Assembly: GCA_014132615.1 (NCBI GenBank)
Contig: BMAH01000025.1
Location: 1-64,000, forward strand
DNA length: 64,000 nucleotides
Origin: Gammaproteobacteria bacterium
Lineage (GTDB): Bacteria; Pseudomonadota; Gammaproteobacteria; DSM-16500
Reading direction: 5' to 3'
Shown here: piece after piece, positions 37,316 to 46,846 of the stretch
Layout: every line of letters starts with the position of its first letter
Numbering within the stretch: position 1 is the stretch's first letter
Notes under the pieces: model-generated
Told to the model about the DNA's origin: nothing
Databases searched by the model: none
Seen by the model: only the letters and a program-made list of their open reading frames with translations
Made by a program: the position numbers and the translations under genes

Positions 37316-39550
37316 ATGGCAACAACATATAACATTGAGCGTGTTCCCGTATACGAATACGCAGAGAAAGCCTATCTTGATTACTCCATGTACGTTATTT
37401 TAGATAGAGCACTGCCTCACATAGGTGACGGTTTAAAGCCAGTACAACGTCGTATTGTCTACGCTATGTCTGAATTAGGTTTAAAAGTTACCGCAAAATT
37501 TAAAAAATCAGCACGTACTATTGGTGACGTATTAGGTAAATTTCACCCTCATGGTGATACAGCTTGCTATGAAGCATTAGTATTAATGGCACAACCTTTC
37601 TCTTATCGTTATCCATTAATCGAGGGGCAAGGTAACTTTGGTTCGCCAGATGATCCTAAATCATTTGCTGCCATGCGTTATACAGAATCGCGTTTATCTG
37701 CTTACGCCGATATTTTTCTAGCAGAAATTGAAGCAGGGACGGTTGATTGGGTACCTAATTTTGACGGCACTTTACGTGAACCAGCTATTTTACCTGCACG
37801 TTTGCCTAACGTTTTATTAAATGGCACAACCGGTATTGCTGTTGGCATGGCAACCGACATTCCACCGCATAACTTGCGCGAAATTGTTGCTGCTTTAACA
37901 CATTTACTTGAAGACCCTAAAGCAACTTTAAATGACATTTATCCTTTAGTCCCCGCCCCTGACTTCCCAACGGAAGCAGAAATTATTACACCTAAAGATG
38001 ACATTAAAGAAATGTATCGCACAGGCAATGGTGCTATACGTATGCGCGCAGTTTATACGGAAGAAGACGGGGAAATTATTATCACCGCACTTCCTTATCA
38101 AGTTTCTGGTGCAAAAGTACTTGAGCAAATAGCCCAGCAAATGCAAGACAAGAAGTTACCGTTAGTTTCAGATTTACGCGATGAGTCTGATCATGAAAAT
38201 CCAACTCGCTTAGTCATTGTACCGCGTTCCAATCGCGTAGATGTGTTTGCTCTAATGGATCATTTATTTGCAACCACAGATCTTGAACGTAGCTATCGTG
38301 TGAATTTAAACATGATAGGTTTAAACGGCCGTCCACAAGTGAAAGGTTTGGTGCAAATACTCAATGAATGGCTTGAATACCGCTTAACGACTGTTAAACG
38401 GCGCTTACAATATCGCTTAGATGTCATTAACCATCGTTTACACATACTTGAAGGGTTAATGATTGTTTATCTTAATTTAGATGAAGTAATACGAATCATC
38501 CGCAAAGAGGATGAGCCTAAATCCGTATTGATGAAGCGCTTTAAATTAAGCGATGAACAGGCAGATGCTATTCTTGATACGCGCTTACGTCATTTAGCAA
38601 AATTAGAAGAAATGCAAATTAGACGTGAGCAAGATACCTTAACTAAAGAACGCGATAATATAGAAAAAACACTAGGTTCTCCTGCTAAACTTAAAAAATT
38701 AATTCGTGATGAATTAACAACTATTGCAGATAAAGTAGGTGATAAACGTAAATCTCCATTGGTTAAGCGTAAAGAAGCGCAGGCCATGAAGGAAACAGAA
38801 ATTTTACCTACTGAACCCATTACCGTTGTGTTATCAAACAAAGGTTGGGTGCGCTCTGCTAAAGGTCATGAAGTAGATCCTACCGCACTTAATTACAAAG
38901 CAGGTGATGAATATCAATCTTCTGCAATGGGTAAAAGCAATCAGGCAGCTACCTTTTTTGATACGACAGGTCGTTCTTATTCACTTCCTGCCCACACTTT
39001 ACCTTCAGCGCGCGGACAAGGTGAACCACTCACCGGTAAGTTAAATCCTCCACCATTAGCTGAATTTATCAGTGTATTAATGGGTGAACCTGAACAATTA
39101 CTCGTATTAGCATCTGATGCTGGTTACGGCTTCATTGCAAAATTAGACGATTTATCTGGGAAAAATCGCGGTGGTAAAGCAGTGCTTTCTGTACCTAAAG
39201 GATCGAAAGCATTAGCACCTAAATTTATAGCTGATGCTAAAAAAGATTATATCGCTACTGTTTCAAATACTGGGTATTTATTAATCTTCCCACTTGCTGA
39301 TTTGCCCCAATTAGCAAAGGGTAAAGGTAACAAATTAATGAATATTCCTTCAGCAAAAGTCGCTTCTCGCGAAGAGTATGCGGTTGATATTGCCGTGTTA
39401 AATGCTAGCCAAAACTTACTAATAGTGGGTGATGGTAAGCCTTTTGTATTAAAGCCTGCTGATTGGAAAAACTTTATTGGTGAAAGAGCACAACGCGGAT
39501 CTAAATTACCTCGCGGTTGCAGACATGTCGCGAAATTAAAAGTGGAATAA
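37316..39550 (+). CDS. parC: DNA topoisomerase IV subunit A, ParC
   Basis: A 744-residue subunit that cuts and rejoins DNA. The N-terminal part matches E. coli Par[47 protein letters not shown] and [10 protein letters not shown], with the catalytic Tyr. At the quinolone-resistance position equivalent to E. coli Ser80 there is Thr (GDTACYE), while Glu84 is kept. The C-terminal beta-propeller is present but short. An efficient terminator follows 9 bases after the stop. It forms topoisomerase IV with ParE encoded immediately upstream. Confidence 0.95.
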   Translation: MATTYNIERVPVYEYAEKAYLDYSMYVILDRALPHIGDGLKPVQRRIVYAMSELGLKVTAKFKKSARTIGDVLGKFHPHGDTACYEALVLMAQPFSYRYPLIEGQGNFGSPDDPKSFAAMRYTESRLSAYADIFLAEIEAGTVDWVPNFDGTLREPAILPARLPNVLLNGTTGIAVGMATDIPPHNLREIVAALTHLLEDPKATLNDIYPLVPAPDFPTEAEIITPKDDIKEMYRTGNGAIRMRAVYTEEDGEIIITALPYQVSGAKVLEQIAQQMQDKKLPLVSDLRDESDHENPTRLVIVPRSNRVDVFALMDHLFATTDLERSYRVNLNMIGLNGRPQVKGLVQILNEWLEYRLTTVKRRLQYRLDVINHRLHILEGLMIVYLNLDEVIRIIRKEDEPKSVLMKRFKLSDEQADAILDTRLRHLAKLEEMQIRREQDTLTKERDNIEKTLGSPAKLKKLIRDELTTIADKVGDKRKSPLVKRKEAQAMKETEILPTEPITVVLSNKGWVRSAKGHEVDPTALNYKAGDEYQSSAMGKSNQAATFFDTTGRSYSLPAHTLPSARGQGEPLTGKLNPPPLAEFISVLMGEPEQLLVLASDAGYGFIAKLDDLSGKNRGGKAVLSVPKGSKALAPKFIADAKKDYIATVSNTGYLLIFPLADLPQLAKGKGNKLMNIPSAKVASREEYAVDIAVLNASQNLLIVGDGKPFVLKPADWKNFIGERAQRGSKLPRGCRHVAKLKVE

Positions 39551-39558
39551 AATTAACT

Positions 39559-39588
39559 TAGCCCAGTAAGAACTGGGCTAGTTTTTTT
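39559..39588 (+). terminator. Rho-independent terminator of the ubiK-nudF-parE-parC unit
   Basis: TAGCCCAGT (39559-39567) pairs perfectly with ACTGGGCTA (39572-39580) around loop AAGA, followed by GTTTTTTT. This is a textbook terminator that begins 9 bases after the parC stop. Confidence 0.9.
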
Positions 39589-39598
39589 ACATCAGCAT

Positions 39599-40066
39599 TT
39601 ATTGCTTATACTGAGATTGTATATCTACCTTGATTGTACCTGGTGTAGCAACCAATCCATTCGCTGTATTAAATACTGGTGCCGTATCTTGCGACAACAT
39701 AATTTGATTTGAATATTTGGTGGTATCTACGTTGAAAGTAAAAGGGCCTGTATAGGTTTGCAATAAGCCCGCTACCATCACTGGCGTGACAGTGACTTGA
39801 TGAACCGCAGTATTACACGCTTGTCCTTGCCCTGCCCTTAAAGTGAAATCAGCTTGATAAGCAAGTACAGTAGACCAGCATGCTTTTCCTGAAGCATCAT
39901 CGTAAAATTGCACAGTAACAGAAGTCGGCGTCATACCCGTGCTTGCTGCCGCTGTATTTGCAAGAAAATTCACTAGCTGGATAACTTGCAGATAAGCTGT
40001 CTCAGCCGATGCAGCCCCTGAAAACATTAGGCACAATAGACTGACAAAATAGGCTCTCTTTTTCAT
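39599..40066 (-). CDS. Exported protein of unknown function
   Basis: A 155-residue protein with a clear signal peptide (MKKRAYFVSLLCLMFSGAASA, cleavage before ETAYLQ). The mature part is beta-rich with two Cys (GKACWSTV and GQACNTAV) that could form a disulfide. It has no known domain that I recognise; an Ig-like or pilin-accessory fold is possible. It lies 9 bases downstream of the small membrane protein gene and probably shares its transcript. The terminator of parC faces its 3' end. Confidence 0.75.
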   Translation of the reverse strand: MKKRAYFVSLLCLMFSGAASAETAYLQVIQLVNFLANTAAASTGMTPTSVTVQFYDDASGKACWSTVLAYQADFTLRAGQGQACNTAVHQVTVTPVMVAGLLQTYTGPFTFNVDTTKYSNQIMLSQDTAPVFNTANGLVATPGTIKVDIQSQYKQ

Positions 40067-40075
40067 CTTTTATCC

Positions 40076-40471
40076 TTAATATTGGCCCATCCAAAATCCA
40101 AAATAACAAAGGTATAAACCTATGAGTAAATTAATTAAACCGCCTATGTAGCATATGGAAGGATGTTTACAAATTCTATCGATACGTGAGAGGGTTGCTT
40201 GTGGAAACCAAATATTGGCAACGCCTTTAAGGAAAATAATCCACGCTAATAACGTGATGACAATATACCAAGCGGGATCCCAAAAATTATGTGAAACGAC
40301 TAATAAGATACCTAAAATGAGTGTGACTACGCCCATCAACAACATTGCTACCGGTTCACGCCCCATCTCTTGCATAATAGCATTAAACCTAGAACTAGCT
40401 AAAAACGCACCAATACCGATAATCACAAGATATAAACCTAGCACCTTCGCAAGAAAAACTGAAATATCCAT
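40076..40471 (-). CDS. Small four-helix integral membrane protein
   Basis: A 131-residue protein with four hydrophobic segments (VLGLYLVIIGIGAFLAS, VAMLLMGVVTLILGILLVV, AWYIVITLLAWIIFLKGVANIWF, YIGGLINLLIGLYLCYFGFWM). No family is recognised with certainty. The ATG at 40471 has AAGGA 8 bases upstream and is preferred to earlier ATG or TTG codons. It is transcribed with the exported protein that follows. A 40-bp inverted repeat lies in its upstream gap. Confidence 0.75.
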   Translation of the reverse strand: MDISVFLAKVLGLYLVIIGIGAFLASSRFNAIMQEMGREPVAMLLMGVVTLILGILLVVSHNFWDPAWYIVITLLAWIIFLKGVANIWFPQATLSRIDRICKHPSICYIGGLINLLIGLYLCYFGFWMGQY

Positions 40472-40612
40472 TTTCACCATCCTTGTCAAATTAACTTATT
40501 CATCATAACGGATTTCTAATTAAACATGAAATAGGTAACTGTTTACTAGAGAATTATCATGAAGAGGGATTTAAGCTTAACCGTAGTAACCAATTGTTTA
40601 CACCAATTTATA

Positions 40613-40707
40613 AGCCACCTGTCATCCTGAGCGTAGCGAAGGATCTGTTTTAGTTTTCGTTGCTAATTAAAACAGACCCTTCGCTACGCTCAGGATGACA
40701 GGTGGCT
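40613..40707. repeat. Long inverted repeat, 40-bp arms with one mismatch
   Basis: Arm 40613-40652 and arm 40668-40707 are reverse complements with a single mismatch (GAAGGATCTG against GAAGGGTCTG), separated by 15 bases. The core CTGTCATCCTGAGCGTAGCG resembles a palindromic intergenic motif found in many bacterial genomes. It lies in the gene-free gap 40472-40742. The RNA would form a very stable hairpin on either strand. It carries no ORF, so it is a MITE-like or REP-like element rather than an insertion sequence. Confidence 0.85.
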
Positions 40708-40742
40708 GAATTACAACTTAGTCCATCACCACTACATTCAAA

Positions 40743-41099
40743 CTACCTAGGCAACATTTTCCATTCGTTATTTATTTTGCACAATTTATACGTAAATTTA
40801 TCAGTCACATCTTTTGCATTAGTAAAAATCGTTAAATTCCTGCAAATCATGCCGTTCGTATTTGTGGTGTGATTAGGAATCACATAACCCCAGGTGCCTG
40901 TACTATTATTTTTCCATGTTAGCTTTTTACCATCTTTATAGGTATTTAATGCAGTAATAGCAGCATTAACCATCATATCCATATCTTTACCTTGAAAAAA
41001 ACTTACGCTGGAATTATCCATAAAGTTTAAATTGCCAGCCACAGCTACATTAGACCAAATGCAACTTATCAAAAAAACGAATTTTATTATTCTCAACAT
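40743..41099 (-). CDS. Small exported surface-antigen-like (RT0821/Lpp0805 type) protein
   Basis: A 118-residue exported protein. A signal peptide (LRIIKFVFLISCIWSNVAVAG) is followed by a mature region with TALNTYKDGKKLTWKNNSTGTWGYVIPNHTTNTNGMICRNLTIFTNA and a closing KLCKINNEWKML. That W-x-N-(x4)-G-x-V-P, C-R and C-x-(x4)-W-K pattern matches the C-terminal domain of RT0821/Lpp0805-type surface proteins of Rickettsia and Legionella. Two Cys may pair. The ATG at 41099 has GGGAG 9 bases upstream. It is downstream of the coiled-coil gene by 13 bases. Confidence 0.7.
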   Translation of the reverse strand: MLRIIKFVFLISCIWSNVAVAGNLNFMDNSSVSFFQGKDMDMMVNAAITALNTYKDGKKLTWKNNSTGTWGYVIPNHTTNTNGMICRNLTIFTNAKDVTDKFTYKLCKINNEWKMLPR

Positions 41100-41112
41100 G
41101 TTACACATCTCC

Positions 41113-42558
41113 CTATTTAGAAAAATTAACTGTATCTTCTGTTTCTGGCAATTTCTCACTAATCATTTTTTCTTCATTTTTTACACCAAAAAATCGATTT
41201 AAATCTTTATAAGCTTTCATGAAATTATTATTTTCTGACTGAAAATTATGCTTTAACTTTATATCACTAAACTTTTTCACTATTTTTTCTGATGGTAAAT
41301 AGTCTTCCTTTAAATCAACTTTCATCACGTCATTTTCAGGTAATACTGTAAAAAACCCATCTTTTTCTAGCGCTTGCTGCCTTAATAGTTGTTGCTGCCT
41401 TTTTGCTATGTCTTGTTGTGCTTGTTTATTAACACCTAATAAGAGTTGCAAAGACAATTTTTGTTTAAAATTATTAAAAGTAGCTTCATTTTCCCCATTA
41501 CGCTGAGCAGCGATTGTATCTTTAACCACTTTTAATTCTTTTTCTTTATCTGCACGCAAGCGCATTTCTTCTGCCTTATGAAAAACATCGCTTTCCAACT
41601 TAACCCCTTTTTTTACTCTGCCTCTTGCGCGCAAAGAAACTAAATCTTCTTCCATCTGTACTTTACCTTTAACTGTTGCTATCGCACTCATCACAGCTTG
41701 TTCAGAATAATTATCGATGAAGTTAAATTGCTCTTCGCTTAAACCCTTACAATCAAAATCTTTATGTATGCTTTTATATTTTTTACGTGTCATTTCAAAA
41801 TCAGCTTGCGCAGCATTGAGTTTAGCTTCGATTTGTTCTTTCTCATTAGAAATTTTTTCTAATTCTTGGCGTTTTTCTAACTCCTGCTGACATGCTAATT
41901 TTAGCTTATCAGTAAACTCTGCTAACTCATGTAATCGGTGATTTTTTTCTTGCCCTAATTCCGACAAAGTATTTTCGTATTGAGCGATCTGTAATTTCTT
42001 CTTAAGGACTTCTTCTTCTTTTTTAAGTCGAGACAATTCTAATTCTTGCAAATACTGTTTTTGTTCATTAATTCGCTTGTCTTGTTGATTTATTTCTTCT
42101 TCCTTACGCAAATGATTTTCAAAACTCGTTACAATTAAATCCCTTAATCTTTCTACGATTGAGGTTTCTAACGGCACTGTCATATCGTAAATTTTTAATT
42201 CCTCAATAAAACGCTTCAATAAAAACGTAATAAACGAGGTACTGCCCGTACCACCTTGTGATATCAGTTGTTTATATAGATAAAGAGCGGGTCGATCAGG
42301 CATATTCGCCGTTAACTGCACAAGCTCATCAAATTTACTTAATTTTTCTTGAATTTCACCGCTTCTTCCCCATCTTATGTAACGCTGAGGCAAAGCTTGA
42401 TATAGCTTAAGCGCATCCTGAATTAACTCTCTTAATTGACCCAATTCTAATGAAGCCAGTAAAGCAGCAATACGCTCTGAGACTGTCTCTATATGATCTA
42501 AAGGATTTAATAATGTAGTTTCTTGCGTTTGTGTTTTATCCGTTCGTGTATCAATCAT
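41113..42558 (-). CDS. Large coiled-coil protein of unknown function
   Basis: A 481-residue protein whose centre (about residues 140-280) is a long Glu/Lys/Gln-rich coiled coil (LKKEEEVLKKKLQIAQYENTL and LEKRQELEKISNEKEQIEAKL). The N-terminal 130 residues are helical; the C-terminal part is charged with a second short helical stretch. No signal or membrane segment. The ATG at 42558 has GGAGG 8 bases upstream. No domain is recognised. Such proteins are common among effectors of intracellular bacteria, but structural roles are equally possible. It is upstream of the surface-antigen-like gene. Confidence 0.7.
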   Translation of the reverse strand: MIDTRTDKTQTQETTLLNPLDHIETVSERIAALLASLELGQLRELIQDALKLYQALPQRYIRWGRSGEIQEKLSKFDELVQLTANMPDRPALYLYKQLISQGGTGSTSFITFLLKRFIEELKIYDMTVPLETSIVERLRDLIVTSFENHLRKEEEINQQDKRINEQKQYLQELELSRLKKEEEVLKKKLQIAQYENTLSELGQEKNHRLHELAEFTDKLKLACQQELEKRQELEKISNEKEQIEAKLNAAQADFEMTRKKYKSIHKDFDCKGLSEEQFNFIDNYSEQAVMSAIATVKGKVQMEEDLVSLRARGRVKKGVKLESDVFHKAEEMRLRADKEKELKVVKDTIAAQRNGENEATFNNFKQKLSLQLLLGVNKQAQQDIAKRQQQLLRQQALEKDGFFTVLPENDVMKVDLKEDYLPSEKIVKKFSDIKLKHNFQSENNNFMKAYKDLNRFFGVKNEEKMISEKLPETEDTVNFSK

Positions 42559-42721
42559 GATACCATCCTCCATGAAAACAATTCCGTGTTGCGATTTATA
42601 ATTAGATAGAAATAGTTTGACTAGTAATTATTTAATCGTTACCTCATTATGCAATCAGAGTTGAAATGCATTCAATCAGTATTTTTCCTAATTTTTTTAA
42701 GCTCTTAAGGTTTTCTTAATG

Positions 42722-43744
42722 TTAGTGTTGTTGTAGCCACTCAGCTATTTTTTGAGTAACACGATTCGTGAGCTTTTCGTTTAGATAAATACCTAAATGG
42801 CCTGTTGTAACAATTAATTCATGATAATGTTTGCTTGTTGTTAATTGTTTTAATGCTTTAGATGAACTCATGGCAACAATAGCATCTTGCTTAGCAATAA
42901 TATTTAAAATAGGATTTGAAATAACATCTAGGCAAACCTTTTTCCGATCAAGCTGTAATTTGCCATTAAATAAAGCGTTTTTCCTACAAAACACTTCTAC
43001 CATTTGAAGGAAAGAGGCTAGTGTTTGATCGTTTGTATCTTGCCACCATTTTTCTATCAATAAAAACTTCGTGCTTGCTTCAGTATTTTTTAATATATCC
43101 AACAATTTCAAATATTTTTTTCCTATTACTTCAAAAGGTCGTAATGAAACGAAAAATTGTTTAATTAAAAATCCAGGTATATTCTTGTTTAAATCGATGA
43201 AAATAGATTCATCTAGTCGTTTTAACAAATTAGGCATTGCATGATAGCGGGTATTAAAATTTATAGGTGTAGAAATAAGAATTAAATTTTTTATATTTTG
43301 AAATAAGGCATTATAACAAAGACTAAATAACCCACCCTGACATATGCCCAACAAATTAATTTTCCTTATTGCATTTTTCTTTGTTATAAAATCAACGCAA
43401 CTTGATAAATGCTTTAGCACGTAATTGTCTATGGTAAGATGAATATCTTTAGCACTAGGCGCATTCCAATCTAGCAGATATACATCAATTCCTTGATTAA
43501 GTAACCCTTTAATAAATGAATTTTGCGGAATTAAATCTAATATCTCTGTTTTATTAATCGTGGCAAATACAATTAATAAAGGTATTCCCTTACTTTTTGA
43601 AGAGCTAGCATAATGATATAACTTACAGGCAGAAGTTGAATGAACTACTTTTCTAGGATTATAACTATAATCAAGTACCATGATATTTTTAAATAATTTG
43701 GCACTTTCTTCGAATAAAGACTGAAAATCAATAGAGTCCTGCAT
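42722..43744 (-). CDS. phaC: Class III polyhydroxyalkanoate synthase subunit PhaC
   Basis: A 340-residue alpha/beta-hydrolase-type synthase that polymerises 3-hydroxyacyl-CoA. The lipase-like box is GICQGG with nucleophile Cys135; DWNAPSAKDIHLTIDNYV precedes it, and the acid and base appear as KQDAIVAMSSS (Asp) and TTGHLGIYL (His). Its short length and pairing with PhaE mark class III. It starts inside the phaE stop (TAATG). It is the third gene of MaoC-Pta/phaE/phaC. Confidence 0.9.
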   Translation of the reverse strand: MQDSIDFQSLFEESAKLFKNIMVLDYSYNPRKVVHSTSACKLYHYASSSKSKGIPLLIVFATINKTEILDLIPQNSFIKGLLNQGIDVYLLDWNAPSAKDIHLTIDNYVLKHLSSCVDFITKKNAIRKINLLGICQGGLFSLCYNALFQNIKNLILISTPINFNTRYHAMPNLLKRLDESIFIDLNKNIPGFLIKQFFVSLRPFEVIGKKYLKLLDILKNTEASTKFLLIEKWWQDTNDQTLASFLQMVEVFCRKNALFNGKLQLDRKKVCLDVISNPILNIIAKQDAIVAMSSSKALKQLTTSKHYHELIVTTGHLGIYLNEKLTNRVTQKIAEWLQQH

Positions 43745-44211
43745 TATTCAGGTATCGCTGATTTCCAAAATTTAAGTGCAGCATTCATAAATTCACCATA
43801 GACATCTTGATAAGATTTAGAATGCATAGATTTCTTATAAATATCATTACAGCAATTTAGCCATAATTCATATAATTCACGTATGTTACGAATAGGATTT
43901 TGGTCTCGAGCGCGCTTTATCCACAAATCAACCATCATGTCGCAAGCATCACTGCACATTTTGCCCATGGTTTTCCAATATTTTTCGTAAGCTTTTTGTT
44001 GTTTTTCTTGGAATTGATCAATTTGCCATTGGCTTTTTAAATGCTGTACCCATAAATTAATTTGCGCCATATGTGCTTCAGGATTAATAAAAGCGCCATT
44101 TTCAAATAGGGTTTGTAAGTTTTCATTAGCGGTTTCAAAAAATTCTCTACTTTGCTTCATCCATAAATCATACCAATTGGTATCAAAATCAAATTTTGCA
44201 TCCTTGCTCAT
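43744..44211 (-). CDS. phaE: Short PhaE-like subunit of class III polyhydroxyalkanoate synthase
   Basis: A 155-residue helical protein rich in Trp, Lys and Gln. FDFDTNWYDLWMKQSREFFETA at the start and GEFMNAALKFWKSAIPE at the end match PhaE family features. Characterised PhaE proteins are longer (about 350 residues), so this is a short form that lost part of the central region or belongs to a divergent group. It is expected to bind and stabilise PhaC, whose start overlaps its stop. It follows the MaoC-Pta gene by 9 bases. Confidence 0.75.
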   Translation of the reverse strand: MSKDAKFDFDTNWYDLWMKQSREFFETANENLQTLFENGAFINPEAHMAQINLWVQHLKSQWQIDQFQEKQQKAYEKYWKTMGKMCSDACDMMVDLWIKRARDQNPIRNIRELYELWLNCCNDIYKKSMHSKSYQDVYGEFMNAALKFWKSAIPE

Positions 44212-44220
44212 GATTTTCTC

Positions 44221-45621
44221 CTAATTATCTCTCTCTTGTTCACGCCGCCAATAATCATTATTTAAAATAGCTAATGCACAAGATACTGTGCTTAAGTATA
44301 CATCATTGATATGACTCATTAATACAGGCACACGGCCGCCTAGCACCAGTCCTCCATGACGAGCTTCGGCTAAGTATTCTAATTGTTTAGCTAAAATATT
44401 ACCGGTTTCAACATTTGGCATGACTAGGATATCTGCATCACCAATGACAGGTGATGAAATACCCTTAGATTTAGCAACTTCAACTGAAATGACGTTATCA
44501 AAAGTGAGAGGGCCGTCTAAAATACCGCCGTGAATTTGGCCGCGCTCAGCCATTTTACACAGTGCTGCAGCATCAACGGTAGATTTCATACTAGAAGTCA
44601 CAATATCAACTCCAGCCAATATTGCAATTTTAGGTTCAGTAATATTTAAAGCACGCGCAAAATCAATAGCATTTTGTGTAATAGCCCGTTTTGCATCAAG
44701 ATGCGGATCAATGTTAATTAGCGTATCTGTTAAAATTAATGCTTTATGATAAGTAGGTACATCCATCACTAAGGCATAACTTAAATAATGATCTCTTAAC
44801 AATCCTTTTTCAGGTTTGATCATTGCTTTGAGTAAATCTTCACGTGTTGCTCCACCGCGTACAATAATGCCTACTTCATCTTCTCTTGCCATGGTAATAG
44901 CTTTATTTATAGCACCGTGTGCATGTTCAATATCAATTATTTCGTACTGACTGATATCCACTTTGGCTAATTGCGCTGCATGCGAAATTCTATCTTTAGG
45001 GCCAATTAATACCGGTTTAATAAATCCTTCTTGTGCTGCATCATAAATGGCGGCAATAATTTTTTCATGAATAGGGTAAATGACGGCGGCTCGTAAAGCG
45101 CCTAATGTCTTTGCTTTAGCAAGTAAAGGATTAAATAATGAGAAAGGTCTGCGTAACGTGATTTCAGGTAATACTGCTTTGGGTCTGCGAATTTTTTTGG
45201 TTGGTGCAATAACTTCCGCTTGTCCTTCCATCACCACTTCATCGCGTTGATTGCGGCACTCGCAAGCAAACATAACGCGATTCTTTTCTGGTTTCTTTTC
45301 TACGACTGTCACTTTAACAGTTAGTGTGTCACCTATTGCAACGGGTTTTTTAAATTTAAGATTTTGACTAATATAAATCGTACCAGGGCCGGGAAGCTGT
45401 GTGCCAAGCACCGTTGAAATTAATGCGCCGCCCCACATACCATGCCCGATAATTTTATGAAACATTTCACTTTGAGCATATTCAACATCGACGTGAGCGG
45501 GATTAATATCACCAGACATAATAGCGAAAACTTGTATGTCTTTTTCAGTCAGTGTACGAGTGAGTTCAGCAGAATCACCCACTGCGATTTCATCGAAAGT
45601 CCGATTTTCTAAATAGTCCAT
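44221..45621 (-). CDS. Fused MaoC-type enoyl-CoA hydratase and phosphate acyltransferase
   Basis: A 466-residue two-domain enzyme. Residues 1-140 form a MaoC hotdog hydratase (AIMSGDINPAHVDVEYA with the catalytic Asp/His, then GHGMWGGALIS). Residues 160-460 are a phosphate acetyl/butyryltransferase domain (VIYPIHEKIIAAIYDAAQEG, VIVRGGATREDLLKA-type, GPLTFDNVISVEVAKSKG). The hydratase would convert enoyl-CoA to (R)-3-hydroxyacyl-CoA, the PhaC substrate. The acyltransferase would exchange CoA for phosphate. It leads the phaE-phaC operon. Confidence 0.9.
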   Translation of the reverse strand: MDYLENRTFDEIAVGDSAELTRTLTEKDIQVFAIMSGDINPAHVDVEYAQSEMFHKIIGHGMWGGALISTVLGTQLPGPGTIYISQNLKFKKPVAIGDTLTVKVTVVEKKPEKNRVMFACECRNQRDEVVMEGQAEVIAPTKKIRRPKAVLPEITLRRPFSLFNPLLAKAKTLGALRAAVIYPIHEKIIAAIYDAAQEGFIKPVLIGPKDRISHAAQLAKVDISQYEIIDIEHAHGAINKAITMAREDEVGIIVRGGATREDLLKAMIKPEKGLLRDHYLSYALVMDVPTYHKALILTDTLINIDPHLDAKRAITQNAIDFARALNITEPKIAILAGVDIVTSSMKSTVDAAALCKMAERGQIHGGILDGPLTFDNVISVEVAKSKGISSPVIGDADILVMPNVETGNILAKQLEYLAEARHGGLVLGGRVPVLMSHINDVYLSTVSCALAILNNDYWRREQERDN

Positions 45622-45773
45622 TGGCTTAATCCTGAGTTATATCTCTATTTTACCTTATTTATGATGAATAGAGGCATTTGATTAATTAGGAGTTTTTAAA
45701 AAATTTCTCAAAAAATTACTAGTAAAAGCAATATAAATCTAAGATGATGCGGTTTTTTACTCAGGAGAGTTTT

Positions 45774-46793
45774 ATGTTCAGAAATAAAGAGCCTTATAAA
45801 AGCGTTTACGAAAGCATTAAACAAGGCGATCTTCCTTCTATCAAAGAAAATTCCCATTTGTTAGTGGAAAAAACCCAGGAAGGAACACTGGTCTCTTATT
45901 TAGCTGAGCAAGGTGATCATAAATCAATTAACTTATTATTAAATGAATATATTGGCCTAGAAAATGTTGCGTTAATTGGCTACGCAAGAGGAGGTTATTT
46001 TGACAGAATGCATCAATTATTAACTTATTTTCAAAAAAATTCGATTGGTACCTTTTTAGAGCAAGCTTGCTTTTTGGGGCTAGGGGAAGGAAATCATCTC
46101 GATAAAATCATCAGCCTGCTTAGCAAAGAAACGAATCCTGAATTACTTTTTGATAAAAAAGTAAGTGCTATAAATGGTGCAGCTGAAAGGGGGCATTTAT
46201 TTACCCTAAAAGGCATTCTAGAAGGAGAGAAACAGCAATTAAATGCTTTATTATCTGCTGCTTTAATCTCGCTTATAAAAGCACACTATAATGAAACTGC
46301 CCTCCAATTGATTGGAAGTTTAAAAGAAAAAATTGATGTTCCTCATGCTTATATGGAATTAGCAGCCATTTATTCTCTAAATAAAGATCATGAGCAATTA
46401 TGCTATTTATTTGACAGAGTAGATGAAAAATTAAAGCGCTTTGTTGCTAGTAATCTCATTCTAGTACTTATAGAAAAAAATAATTTTGGTGGAATAAATA
46501 CATTATTAAATAAAGTAAAAGATAATCCTATAGAATTAGATCATTTAATAGCAATGCTTCTTTCTAAATTAAGAAAAAATAATGTAGTAGATAATTCTTT
46601 TATCCTTCCACCTACTGAATTTTCTCATTTTGATGCTTCTTTTCATCCAGCATTTACTAATATCGCTAAACAATTTAGCGAGGAAGTATCAAATAGGGAA
46701 CAAAGGGCACCGCTTACTTTGTTTGACAAACCTAATCAGTTACCCTCAACAAGCACACCAACCATGCAATCATCTTCATCAAACACAATGTGA
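45774..46793 (+). CDS. Ankyrin-like repeat protein with Ser/Thr-rich C-terminus, candidate effector
   Basis: A 339-residue protein of helical repeats. Units such as NVALIGYARGGYFDRMHQLL and AINGAAERGHLFTLKGILEG follow an ankyrin-like pattern with G-A/Y-A-x-x-G-H/Y, and TLVSYLAEQGDHKSINLLLNEY is another. The repeats are degenerate and lack the classic TPL loops. The last 20 residues are Ser/Thr/Pro-rich (STSTPTMQSSSSNTM). The ATG at 45774 has AGGAG 6 bases upstream; an earlier ATG at 45744 does not. It stands alone, with a perfect hairpin after it. Confidence 0.75.
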   Translation: MFRNKEPYKSVYESIKQGDLPSIKENSHLLVEKTQEGTLVSYLAEQGDHKSINLLLNEYIGLENVALIGYARGGYFDRMHQLLTYFQKNSIGTFLEQACFLGLGEGNHLDKIISLLSKETNPELLFDKKVSAINGAAERGHLFTLKGILEGEKQQLNALLSAALISLIKAHYNETALQLIGSLKEKIDVPHAYMELAAIYSLNKDHEQLCYLFDRVDEKLKRFVASNLILVLIEKNNFGGINTLLNKVKDNPIELDHLIAMLLSKLRKNNVVDNSFILPPTEFSHFDASFHPAFTNIAKQFSEEVSNREQRAPLTLFDKPNQLPSTSTPTMQSSSSNTM

Positions 46794-46805
46794 TATAAGT
46801 AATCT

Positions 46806-46840
46806 ATCTTCCATTCTATTTAACAAATAGAATGGAAGAT
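46806..46840. terminator. Perfect 16-bp hairpin between convergent genes
   Basis: ATCTTCCATTCTATTT (46806-46821) and AAATAGAATGGAAGAT (46825-46840) pair perfectly around a 3-base loop. It lies 12 bases after the ankyrin-like stop and 6 bases before the OPT stop on the other strand. T-rich sequence (CGTATTTTATTTC) follows on the plus strand. It probably ends both transcripts. Confidence 0.75.
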
Positions 46841-46846
46841 CGTATT

